Counted from the first letter of the stretch, positions 7,385 to 13,980 are shown. The stretch: DNA of 64,000 nt from Enterococcus gilvus ATCC BAA-350 (GCF_000407545.1 NZ_ASWH01000003.1:19135-83134); one strand, 5' to 3'. Numbers and translations: made by a program. Notes: generated by a model not told the origin, from the sequence alone.

Positions 7385-8131
7385 CTAATTTGACTCAATT
7401 ATCGCTCTGCCTGTCGCGTAGTCGATATTTACATTGTCCGCACGATTAAACACGAACACATTAAAACTAATTTGATCATCCTCAATGCTCTGAGCTTCCA
7501 TTTGTACCCCGCGGCATACTAGCTCTTCTCCAACGAAGTACGGTGTTACTCTATAGCGGACGTAGTTCCCAGTGCTTCTGAGATATTCAGCGACTATATT
7601 CTCATACTCCAGCATGGAGCTTTTCTTAGGTCTGTTCATTTGAGCGGTTCCGGTGAGTAAGTTTTTCCAATTTGCGTCTTCCCCTGTTAATTGGAACCCG
7701 ATTAAATGGCAGCGATCGTAAAGCCACTGATTTTCACTCAATTTCTTTTGATGCCATCCTGAAGGGTAAACGTTGCTGATGTCTCCCCGCTCATAGTTTG
7801 GCATCATATTTCTATGCAGCAGTGCATTAGCCGGACCGACTCGATTCAATCCGTCAAGATCACTGAAATCCTGCCAACCATTGGGTGTGATCGCGAGATC
7901 ATCTTCAGAAAACAACGGTTGATTGTCATTGATTGAAACCACCATATTTTCGCCATCGAACGTGGGTATATCTTCCAGACTTCCTACGTTCTCGAGCTTG
8001 GAATTCAGGAACGGTATCTCTATTCCATCAAATAGTCCGGCAAACTGCTGTGAGCAGCCGCCGAAACATCCTAATAACATGATCAAGATTCCTAGAAAGG
8101 AAATCCTCTTGCGATAAAATTTTCGTCTCAT
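7385..8131 (-). CDS. DNA/RNA non-specific endonuclease, lipoprotein-like (EndA/Spd type)
   Basis: 248 residues, starting at ATG 8131 behind TAGGAGG. The N-terminus is a hydrophobic signal with candidate lipobox cysteines (LLGC and FGGC), so the product is probably a surface lipoprotein. The nuclease core begins with RVGPANALL, then W-L-Y-D-R-C-H-L-I-G with the catalytic histidine; the usual motif is DRGHL, so Gly is replaced by Cys. GEDANWKNLLTGTAQMN supplies the conserved Asn/Gln of the beta-beta-alpha metal site. Family members degrade or process extracellular DNA. On a conjugative plasmid it could act in DNA competition or entry exclusion; that is inference. Confidence 0.85.
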   Translation of the reverse strand: MRRKFYRKRISFLGILIMLLGCFGGCSQQFAGLFDGIEIPFLNSKLENVGSLEDIPTFDGENMVVSINDNQPLFSEDDLAITPNGWQDFSDLDGLNRVGPANALLHRNMMPNYERGDISNVYPSGWHQKKLSENQWLYDRCHLIGFQLTGEDANWKNLLTGTAQMNRPKKSSMLEYENIVAEYLRSTGNYVRYRVTPYFVGEELVCRGVQMEAQSIEDDQISFNVFVFNRADNVNIDYATGRAIIESN

Positions 8132-8140
8132 ATTGACCTC

Positions 8141-8335
8141 CTAGTTTATAAAAAAGAATAGTGAATTTGCTGATAGTGACATCCAAAAATAAAGGATAAT
8201 AGCTCCAGCAACCAGTAGTACAAACAACACTTTCGCTAAGATTGTCAACCTTTCGATCAGGAAGACAACTAAAACAGTTAACACATACATTGGCACTCTT
8301 ACCGAATAAGGCAACCGACAAACAACACTTTTCAT
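8141..8335 (-). CDS. Small two-helix membrane protein, 64 aa
   Basis: Starts at ATG 8335, nine bases after AAAGGAGCG. It is mostly hydrophobic with two predicted helices (VPMYVLTVLVVFLIERL and AKVLFVLLVAGAIILYFW). The gene sits nine bases upstream of the nuclease lipoprotein and is the first gene after structured element copy 1, so the element may control both. No family recognised. Confidence 0.65.
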   Translation of the reverse strand: MKSVVCRLPYSVRVPMYVLTVLVVFLIERLTILAKVLFVLLVAGAIILYFWMSLSANSLFFFIN

Positions 8336-8350
8336 AAAAATCGCTCCTTT

Positions 8351-8691
8351 GGTTTTGACCTTTCATCTATTTTTTTGTTTGGTGCTACGAAGTGTTTAGA
8401 CGAAAGGCTGAATTTTTTGCGTTTTGTTGCGAAGCTTTTACCATCTGTCAGAAATTTTGCAAGGGCGGCGTAGCCGTTCAATTTACCCTTGTTAAATTTC
8501 GAAGCGGCTTGTGAGAAACAGGGTGAACAGCGTTTGCGCTGAAGCTTCGACCTGCTTTCGCAACTAGTAAGCGTACAGAATGGTAAAAATGTAGCGCAAA
8601 ACCAAAAAATGATGATTCGAGGCAATCGTGTAACGATTGCTTCCGCTTTATCTTTTAGGTCACGAGAAGTCGGAGCTATGCTTCGAGTGAC
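8351..8691. other. Structured element SE, copy 1 (possible ssDNA promoter or leader RNA)
   Basis: About 340 bp, nearly identical to copy 2 (10133-10472). It has long complementary arms (8411-8447 with 8580-8610), an internal G-rich/C-rich fold with further hairpins, then hairpin B (8622-8640, GCAATCGT loop ACGATTGC) and hairpin C (about 8659-8691) with the conserved loop GTCGGAGCTATGCTTCG. Open reading frames cross it but are not conserved in copy 3. It lies 16 bases upstream of the minus-strand gene starting at 8335. Confidence 0.8.
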
Positions 8692-8920
8692 TGTCCTTTT
8701 GATCGCTTTGGTCTTTTTGTGGCTCCCACAAAAATGGCAAGTTGTCCAAGTGCCGACTTTGCGGACGTAGGAAGCAAACAAAGGACAATTCGACTGCCGA
8801 AGGAACGTAGGCACAAAGAATTGAATGGACTAGTTGCCACCAACCAAAGTCAATGAGTTGCGGTTTGAGTCAAGGGCTGCTGCACCGCAGACGAAGCAAC
8901 TCATTTATTCCTTTGAGGTT
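8692..8920. other. Gene-free stretch with inverted repeats
   Basis: No supported gene. A nested inverted repeat at about 8853-8903 pairs GAGTTGCGGT with ACCGC and GCAACTC around a GC-rich loop. A CCAAGT-CCGACTTTG block near 8752 recurs in similar form near 40427. Longer reading frames here look incidental. Confidence 0.4.
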
Positions 8921-8921
8921 T

Positions 8922-8975
8922 TGATACTCGCTTTTGCAATCGATCGAAAAGATCTTAGCGTGCTTTTGAGTATCA
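8922..8975 (+). repeat. 54 bp palindromic element P4
   Basis: TGATACTC, 38 bp, GAGTATCA. The interior begins GCTTTTGCAATCGA, close to P3. Confidence 0.8.
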
Positions 8976-8976
8976 C

Positions 8977-9035
8977 GAAAAAAAGCGAAGAAAAAACAAT
9001 CCGTATTTTGATTGTCTTTTCTTCGCTTCTTTTTT
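8977..9035. terminator. Long bidirectional terminator hairpin
   Basis: GCGAAGAAAA and following bases (8985 onward) pair with TTTTCTTCGC (9017-9026), including an ACAATC/GATTGT inner stem. There is an A-run on the left and a T-run on the right. It sits between elements P4 and P5 and would end the minus-strand transcript from the gene at 9101-9382. Confidence 0.7.
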
Positions 9036-9049
9036 AATGATTGTATATT

Positions 9050-9103
9050 TGATACTCATTTTATTCAACTTCAGCCGGCGGCCAGGTCGTTTATTGAGTA
9101 TCA
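9050..9103 (+). repeat. 54 bp palindromic element P5
   Basis: TGATACTC, 38 bp, GAGTATCA. The interior has CAGCCGGCGGCCAGG like P2. Its right end touches the stop codon of the gene ending at 9101. Confidence 0.8.
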
Positions 9104-9382
9104 TTTGTTTTCGCCTTTTTCAATACCATCCGCGATCATTAATAGATCGTTCACTCCCCATTCTACCCTTTTCAATTTTCCGATTAAATTTCTGTACTCT
9201 TCGATCTCCTGTTGTAGCGATTCACGTGTTTCCTCTAGCTGATCAATTTCTTTCTGAATTGCGGATCTTTCGAATAGCGCGAAATGAACTAAGTTTTCTA
9301 ATTTTTCATTTCTTCCTTCACCTTTGAATTTTTGAATCGTATCCCATACTTGTGGTTTCATTCTAAAGGTATAGGTTTCCAC
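9101..9382 (-). CDS. Ribbon-helix-helix-like coiled-coil protein, start frameshifted or at GTG
   Basis: 93 residues from GTG 9382. The N-terminus (ETYTFRMKPQVWDTIQKF, then ENLVHFALFERSAI) resembles an RHH DNA-binding domain. It is followed by a coiled coil (QKEIDQLEETRESLQQEIEE). A strong AAAGGAG site precedes an out-of-frame ATG at 9407 that encodes MAWENIKKSG. A single-base indel near 9385 would join the two into MAWENIKK..ETYTF, so the natural start was probably 9407 and the copy here may be frameshifted. RHH plus coiled coil is reminiscent of relaxosome accessory proteins, but that is only a suggestion. Confidence 0.6.
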   Translation of the reverse strand: METYTFRMKPQVWDTIQKFKGEGRNEKLENLVHFALFERSAIQKEIDQLEETRESLQQEIEEYRNLIGKLKRVEWGVNDLLMIADGIEKGENK

Positions 9383-9467
9383 TCTTTTTGATATTTTCCC
9401 AAGCCATGATGTTCTCCTTTCAAGTCTCTAATTAATTGCAGAAACTTACTGTTTAATTTAAATAGAT

Positions 9468-9521
9468 TGATACTCGAAACCTTCCCATATCTCCTGGAAC
9501 ATTTGACGATTTCGAGTATCA
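9468..9521 (+). repeat. 54 bp palindromic element P6
   Basis: TGATACTC, 38 bp, GAGTATCA. The interior contains CATATCTCCTGGAA. It lies between ssb and the RHH-like gene. Confidence 0.8.
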
Positions 9522-9544
9522 AAAAAGCACTTGTGTTTTAAATA

Positions 9545-10000
9545 CTATTCACCGTAATAAGGAATATCCGTATTACTAACATCTTGTCCATTCAAATCTG
9601 GATCTTCAGGTAAATTTTCTTGATGCTGAGTTGAATTGTGGCTAGTTTCTTTATGCTTTGTGTCTCTTGACTCGGAAACACTTCTTGACTCCAACATTTG
9701 AAAGTCTTCTGCCACTACTTCTGTGATATAAACACGCTGTCCTTGTTGGTTATCATAATTTCTTGTTTGAATGCGACCAGTAGTGCCAATCAGTGCGCCT
9801 TTTCTACAATAATTCGCTAACGCTTCAGCTCGTTTTCCCCATATTACACAATTGATAAAATCAGCTTCTTTGTTCCCCGCTTGATTGGTGAATTTGCGGT
9901 TTACTGCAAGTGTGTAAGTAGCAACAGCTTTGCCCTGTTGAGTATATCGTAAATCAGGGTCTTTCGTTAATCTTCCTACTAATACAACATTATTAATCAT
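9545..10000 (-). CDS. ssb: Single-stranded DNA-binding protein
   Basis: 151 residues starting at ATG 10000. The OB fold is clear: [72 protein letters not shown] and [11 protein letters not shown]. The linker is short and polar. The C-terminal tip reads NTDIPYYGE, not the acidic D-D-D-[IL]-P-F that recruits partner proteins in chromosomal SSBs, so partner binding may differ. SSB protects incoming single-stranded DNA during conjugation and is typical of plasmid leading regions. It lies 133 bases downstream of structured element copy 2. Confidence 0.95.
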   Translation of the reverse strand: MINNVVLVGRLTKDPDLRYTQQGKAVATYTLAVNRKFTNQAGNKEADFINCVIWGKRAEALANYCRKGALIGTTGRIQTRNYDNQQGQRVYITEVVAEDFQMLESRSVSESRDTKHKETSHNSTQHQENLPEDPDLNGQDVSNTDIPYYGE

Positions 10001-10132
10001 ATTTTTTCCTCTTTTCTATTTTAATCGCAATTGTGCCACATGTTCCATGAAATTTTATATTTTGTTTCATCCAAAAATATGATGCTGTTCAATCCGCCTT
10101 CTTTTTAATATTTTCATATCTTCATCCTTTCT

Positions 10133-10472
10133 GGTTTTGACCTTTCATCTATTTTTTTGTTTGGTGCTACGAAGTGTTTAGACGAAAGGCTGAATTTTTT
10201 GCGTTTTGTTGCGAAGCTTTTACCATCTGTCAGAAATTTGGCAAGGGCGGCGCAGCCGTTTACTTCACCCTTGTTAAATTTCGAAGCGGCTTGTGAGAAA
10301 CAGGGTGAACAGCGCTTGCGCTGAAGCTTCGACCTGTTTCGCAACTAGCAAGCGTACATAATGGTAAAAATGTAGCGCAAAACCAAAAAATAATGATTCG
10401 AGGCAATCGTGTAACGATTGCTTCCGCTCCGTCTTTTAGGTCATGAGAAGTCGGAGCTATGCTTCGAGTGAC
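10133..10472. other. Structured element SE, copy 2, upstream of ssb
   Basis: Nearly identical to copy 1 over about 340 bp, with the same arms, the same hairpin B (GCAATCGT/ACGATTGC) and hairpin C (GGTCA ... TGACC, where copy 1 has GGTCAC ... GTGACT). The orientation relative to the downstream minus-strand gene (ssb) is the same. The small reading frames crossing it (10114-10535) are treated as incidental. Confidence 0.8.
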
Positions 10473-10503
10473 CATCGGGTTTGACCTACGTGTTTTAATC
10501 TTT

Positions 10504-10543
10504 TTTCTTCCGAGCGGCGGTGGCGGTTGGAGCAAGGAAGAAA
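10504..10543. terminator. Hairpin with GC-rich loop, possible terminator
   Basis: TTTCTTCC (10504-10511) pairs with GGAAGAAA (10536-10543) around a 24-base loop containing GGCGGTGGCGGTTGGA. A similar loop is found in the hairpin at 10974-11028. A T-run precedes the left arm on the plus strand, so on the minus strand no clear T-run follows. Confidence 0.4.
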
Positions 10544-10560
10544 CTCGGATATTTTGGCGA

Positions 10561-10609
10561 CAAAAAACCAGCCAAAAGCCTTTCGCAAAAGGTTTCTAAC
10601 TGGTTTTTA
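10561..10609. terminator. Bidirectional terminator left of the type I toxin locus
   Basis: ACCAG...CCTTTcgcAAAAGG...CTGGT forms a stem flanked by AAAAAA on the left and TTTTT on the right, so it can stop transcripts from both directions. Confidence 0.6.
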
Positions 10610-10610
10610 T

Positions 10611-10618
10611 GGTATAAT
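10611..10618 (+). promoter_or_regulatory. Extended -10 promoter of the toxin mRNA
   Basis: TGGTATAAT (10610-10618) is an extended -10 element with a perfect TATAAT; the -35 region is weak. It would start a transcript near 10625 that covers the leader ORF and toxin ORF. The antisense promoter at the other end of the locus has the same ATGGTATAAT core. Confidence 0.55.
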
Positions 10619-10674
10619 TATAGGGTAGTGAAGTTTGTGACGGTGGCTAATCCTATTAAAAAGGGGTGACGCCT

Positions 10675-10713
10675 ATGTTATTGTTCTTAGGTTTTATCCC
10701 TAGAAAGGAATAA
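10675..10713 (+). CDS. Tiny leader ORF upstream of the toxin (12 aa)
   Basis: ATG at 10675 follows AAAGGGGTGAC and encodes MLLFLGFIPRKE before TAA at 10711-10713. Its last codons contain the AAAGGAA ribosome site of the toxin gene, so translating this leader could open or block toxin translation. Whether it is translated cannot be told from sequence. Confidence 0.4.
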   Translation: MLLFLGFIPRKE

Positions 10714-10715
10714 CC

Positions 10716-10799
10716 TTGACTGTTTATCAAGCATTAATGTTTGCGGTAGCATTCGCAACATTAATCGTGACGATCAGTAATAAAGACAATAAAAAATAA
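10716..10799 (+). CDS. Putative holin-like (Hol-Tox type) type I toxin, 27 aa
   Basis: TTG start six bases after AAAGGA. The peptide begins LTVYQALMFAVAFATLIV, continues into a short helix end, and finishes with the charged tail SNKDNKK. This matches the small holin-like toxins of Firmicutes (TxpA/BsrG relatives): a conserved T-V-Y-x-A-L-M start, one membrane helix and a basic tail. Such peptides insert in the membrane and are silenced by an antisense RNA; a convergent promoter and a bidirectional terminator around it fit that arrangement. The locus probably serves plasmid maintenance. Confidence 0.75.
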   Translation: MTVYQALMFAVAFATLIVTISNKDNKK

Positions 10800-10831
10800 C
10801 CGTCTACTTTAGCCAGGGACGATTATTTTTT
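10791..10831. terminator. Bidirectional terminator between toxin and antisense RNA
   Basis: AATAACCGTC (10795-10804) pairs with GACGATTATT (10818-10827), with A-run on the left and TTTTT on the right. It overlaps the toxin stop codon and can end both convergent transcripts. Confidence 0.7.
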
Positions 10832-10907
10832 CGAAAATAATTCAGTTAAATGGTCACCGTCTTAAACGGTGCTACTAAGGGAGGTTGTTGAAGCAACCTC
10901 TCTTTTC
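10800..10907 (-). ncRNA. Predicted antisense RNA antitoxin
   Basis: A minus-strand promoter is present: -35 TTGGTT (10942-10937), 17 bp spacer, -10 TATAAT (10919-10914) preceded by TG. The transcript would run to the bidirectional terminator near 10800. It contains a GAGGTTG/CAACCTC hairpin (10881-10900) and a segment whose complement ACGGTG-CTA (10866-10874) is repeated in the toxin leader (10640-10649). Base pairing at dispersed direct repeats is known for the pAD1 par system. Confidence 0.6.
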
Positions 10908-10973
10908 TCTTGTATTATACCATATTTGAAAAAGAAAACCAATTTCGGGTTTAGTCTGTCGGGCTTTGCCCGC

Positions 10974-11028
10974 TTTTTTGTGCCGCCCTAAGTGGTGGCG
11001 GCGGTCGGAATGTGGGCGGCACAAAAAA
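10974..11028. terminator. Strong bidirectional hairpin terminator
   Basis: Perfect 15 bp arms: TTTTTTGTGCCGCCC (10974-10988) and its complement at 11014-11028, with a 25-base loop holding GGTGGCGGCGGTCGGA. It lies five bases past the stop of the SPFH gene on the minus strand and ends that transcript. A smaller CGGGC/GCCCG hairpin just left (10959-10972) is followed by TTTTTT on the plus strand. Confidence 0.75.
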
Positions 11029-11032
11029 GAGC

Positions 11033-11980
11033 TTACTTATCGGTTTTATTCCACAATTCTTTTGCGACGGGGATGTTTCCAAGCTCCGTCATGTTACTTG
11101 GCATAATGACTGTATTCGTATCACTTTCGACAACCTGTTTAAACGCTTCGATTCCAAGATAGGCAATCATCTGTTCGTTGAGTTTACTGTCGGATATTGC
11201 TTGGTTGATTTCCTTGATCCGTGCCGTTTCGGCTTCAGTAATTTTGCTGATGCGTGCTGCTTCTGCATCTGCATCGATCTTCGTACGCTCTGCACGTGCA
11301 GCAGCGTCGATCTTTGTTTGCTTGGCGCGTGCTTCCGCATCAATCTGCATTTCTGAGGCTTTCGCTTCTGATTCCAAAATAACTGATTGCTTTTTCCCTT
11401 CAGCAATCGTGATAGAGGATTGCTTGTCACGACTGGCCGTAATTAATTTGTTCATTGATGTAATAATTTCGTCGGAGACAGAAATTTCCCCGATATTGAT
11501 ACGATCGATGGAAAGTCCATACCCAGCGGTAATATCTTTCACACTTTCAAATAGACTCACGTTAATTTCTTCTGTGCCATTCAATACCTCATTCAGATCC
11601 ATTTTACCAATAATGCCACGTAGGTTGGATTGACAGTCTTGGATCATCGATACCACGGAATTTTCGTTGTCATAAACAAAGGCTTTCACATCAGTCACGT
11701 GGTACTTTATGGCTTCGTCAATCTCGACCATTACGTTGTCTTTGGTAATGACGCTCTGAGGATCAATTTCTAATGGCGTTTGTTTTAACGAAACTTTCGT
11801 TCGAACGCTGTACAGAATTGGAATCAGGAAGTGTAAACCTGGGTCTAATGTCTTTACGTATTTCCCAAAGCTTTCAACGACTTTGACTTCTCCTTGATGC
11901 ACAATAATAACCATGCTAAAAATAATTCTTGCTAAAATAGCAAATAGAACTAAATACAAAACTAAGTTGATAATAAACAT
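11033..11980 (-). CDS. SPFH/Band 7 (stomatin-like) membrane protein
   Basis: 315 residues from ATG 11980 behind AAAGGGAG. One N-terminal membrane helix is followed by the SPFH domain: HQGEVKVVESFGKYVKTLDPG, FLIPILYSVRTKVSLKQTPL, DNVMVEIDEAIKYHVTD. Then comes a long Ala/Glu-rich coiled coil (about 195-260) with repeated ARAKQTKIDAAARAERTKID units, and a short C-terminal region. Stomatin-type proteins form membrane microdomain scaffolds. Plasmid and phage copies are known but their role is not. The gene stands alone between the toxin locus and the SprT-like gene. Confidence 0.9.
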   Translation of the reverse strand: MFIINLVLYLVLFAILARIIFSMVIIVHQGEVKVVESFGKYVKTLDPGLHFLIPILYSVRTKVSLKQTPLEIDPQSVITKDNVMVEIDEAIKYHVTDVKAFVYDNENSVVSMIQDCQSNLRGIIGKMDLNEVLNGTEEINVSLFESVKDITAGYGLSIDRINIGEISVSDEIITSMNKLITASRDKQSSITIAEGKKQSVILESEAKASEMQIDAEARAKQTKIDAAARAERTKIDADAEAARISKITEAETARIKEINQAISDSKLNEQMIAYLGIEAFKQVVESDTNTVIMPSNMTELGNIPVAKELWNKTDK

Positions 11981-12071
11981 ACCTCTACTCCCTTTTCATT
12001 AATAAATATAGTTTACCATTTTTGAGTCTTCATACTTCAAGCTTTTTGGATTCTTTCCCGTTTTTATTCCA

Positions 12072-12713
12072 TCAAACTTGAACCATGCGTTTGTCACAAT
12101 CGCCACAAATCAAATTTACTTCCTTTGTTGCACGCACGCTCGTTTCACAACTCAGGCACTGGTACTTCCTAGTGCTTGATGAACTCGTAGTAACGTCTGA
12201 ATCACCTCCCCTTGTCTGGCGGTGCCAAGAGATTTGTCCTAACCACTTCGTACTTTTCACGAAAGAAAGTAAGTCGTCAGACGGTTCGGTAATACTAAAA
12301 CCTATCCGTTGGTCGTACGAGATAATCAATCCTCGTTTTTCTGCTTCCTTTTTAAATCTTTTATTGTGATAGGTCCCCCCTCTCGACGTATCCTGAATAT
12401 TATTTTCCGCACAATATTGATGAACAATTTCATGAATCAACGTCGCTATGACATTTTCAATTGGTCGATGCAACGTTTCTGCTCCTAAATTAATTTCATA
12501 GCTCTCTTTACGGTTATCTTTCCAAATTTTTTTCGTCGTAAAGTGCCCATATGCTCGTGGCGTGCTTTGAACGGTAATAACGCTTTTTGAAAGTGCACTT
12601 TCAAAATAGTGTTTGTTCACTAAATCGAAAGCTTTCTCAAGCATTCTGATAGGTTCTGAAAGGGTCACATCTCCTGGGAACTCTCCAATTATTTTTTTCA
12701 TCTGTTTCACCAA
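12072..12713 (-). CDS. SprT-like zinc metalloprotease
   Basis: 213 residues. The first in-frame start is TTG 12713; GTG 12710 or ATG 12701 are possible and translation is probably coupled to the upstream gene, whose stop overlaps. The core reads HRPIENVIATLIHEIVHQYC with the HExxH zinc motif, then a third ligand histidine in YHNKRFKKEAEKRG. A C-terminal zinc ribbon (YQCLSCETSV ... LICGDCDKRM) completes the SprT/Spartan-like layout. Spartan-type proteases cut proteins crosslinked to DNA, which would suit removal of a relaxase from DNA; that link is inference. Confidence 0.85.
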   Translation of the reverse strand: MVKQMKKIIGEFPGDVTLSEPIRMLEKAFDLVNKHYFESALSKSVITVQSTPRAYGHFTTKKIWKDNRKESYEINLGAETLHRPIENVIATLIHEIVHQYCAENNIQDTSRGGTYHNKRFKKEAEKRGLIISYDQRIGFSITEPSDDLLSFVKSTKWLGQISWHRQTRGGDSDVTTSSSSTRKYQCLSCETSVRATKEVNLICGDCDKRMVQV

Positions 12714-13483
12714 TTGATGTACGGATCAGTCGTTAATAATTTCGTGAACTCAGGATTGAAATTATCTGCTGACATAATGTGCAGACGGTTGTATACTTGA
12801 TCGTCAATTTCAAAACTTTGTCTATAGAGTTCTAATTCTTGTTTGATAATTGGGCTAGGTGTGACATATAAAAGATGTTCTTCTTCAAACTTTTTCAACT
12901 GCTTAATATATTTGGGGAAGATCCCTTTCATATATCTGTGACGAGATTTTAGTGTCAATTCAATTTCAAAACACCAGTCCACTTCGTATTCTTCCTTTGT
13001 CAGAAATCGACAGATAAAATCTGGAACAAAATATTTTTTCCCTTTCGAATTTTCGGTATAGTCCTTCGTCTCAAAAACGATTCTTCGTTCAGATTGAATG
13101 TATTTCAACGAAGGCATATCTTTTACTCGCTTAATCACGCTAATGAGGTAGTCGTTGATTTCTAAATGATGCGCTAAATTGTATTCAGGAACTTTCGGCA
13201 AGGAGTAGTAACCACCGACACTCTGATACCCCCTTTTAGTGAGAAAATAGTACACTCGATTGCTTTCTTTAAATTTCTCAATCATTTCATCTTTAAATAA
13301 ACTATCACCTATCTTAGTAACACCATTTTCTTTAATATCTATACTGAAATTGAGTAATTCGATCATCTGATATTTTGAAACGATCCTTAGTTCATGCAAG
13401 ATGCATAAAAACAAATATTTGCTTGAACTGTTCGTATATTTATTGACATGATAATTGTAGAGAATTGGATTCATTGGTATCAT
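12707..13483 (-). CDS. Replication-relaxation (Replic_Relax) family protein
   Basis: 258 residues from ATG 13483. The N-terminal 90 residues form a winged-helix-like unit (YLFLCILHELRIVSKYQMIELLNF ... RVYYFLTKRGYQSVGGYY). The second half has the family signature: HHLEINDYLISVI, SERRIVFE, KKYFVPDFICRFL, DWCFEIELTLKSRHRYMKGI, with an E-x-E-x-T-x-K pattern reminiscent of a restriction-like fold. Family members are found on mobilizable and conjugative plasmids and are thought to act at the origin. Here the gene adjoins the nested inverted repeats at 13.56-14.04 kb. Confidence 0.75.
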   Translation of the reverse strand: MIPMNPILYNYHVNKYTNSSSKYLFLCILHELRIVSKYQMIELLNFSIDIKENGVTKIGDSLFKDEMIEKFKESNRVYYFLTKRGYQSVGGYYSLPKVPEYNLAHHLEINDYLISVIKRVKDMPSLKYIQSERRIVFETKDYTENSKGKKYFVPDFICRFLTKEEYEVDWCFEIELTLKSRHRYMKGIFPKYIKQLKKFEEEHLLYVTPSPIIKQELELYRQSFEIDDQVYNRLHIMSADNFNPEFTKLLTTDPYINW

Positions 13484-13825
13484 CTTCTTTCAATAAAGGG
13501 ATAAACTCATGAAATGAGTTTATCTATCCTAGAAAAAGAGAGTTTTTTTCTCTTTTTCCGCTTTGAAGTCCCCCAAGTTTTGTTGGGGGATTTAGGGGGT
13601 TGTTGCTCTTTAGCGACAGTCCTCTCAAGATTTGGTGAGAGGGCGCAGGCGCAAGGGTGAGTTGTAAGTTTTCTCTTTCAAATGAGATTGAAAGAGAACG
13701 GAAAGAGTTAGTTTAGAGACCCCAAGATTGGGGTAGGGGTTGATCTCTTAATCTCTTAATCATTACCCAGTTTTTTCTTTTATATATTTATCCTTTTTTC
13801 TTATTTTTTATCTATTTTGGTTTTT

Positions 13826-13960
13826 GCTCGGCGCTTGGTGCATAGTTCAAAGATTTAAAATTCCTGACCATTTTCAGTCATAAGTGGGATTTATCCACGT
13901 TGACTGAAAATGGTCAGGAATTTTAAAAACGCCGAACGCCTTGTGCACCAAGCGCCGAGC
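13826..13960. repeat. Nested perfect inverted repeats
   Basis: Outer arms GCTCGGCGCTTGGTGCA (13826-13842) and its complement (13944-13960); inner arms 27 bp each (13854-13880, 13901-13927) containing CCTGACCATTTTCAGTCA. The loop 13881-13900 carries GTGG ... CCAC. No T-run follows, so a terminator is unlikely. Confidence 0.9.
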
Positions 13961-13980
13961 ATGCCTTACAAGAAATGCTA

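Noticed and set aside
8332-8814. A 160-codon minus-strand reading frame across structured element copy 1
   Set aside because: It exists because the element lacks stops in that frame. Copy 3 does not preserve the protein, and changes between copies follow RNA or DNA pairing rather than codons.
10114-10535. Two overlapping minus-strand frames across structured element copy 2
   Set aside because: Same reason as for copy 1. No ribosome site and no conserved protein in copy 3.
13498-13526. Palindrome GATAAACTCAT/ATGAGTTTATC as part of the origin candidate
   Set aside because: It lies just before the Replic_Relax start and may be its operator. It is separated from the nested repeats, so I did not count it as origin structure.
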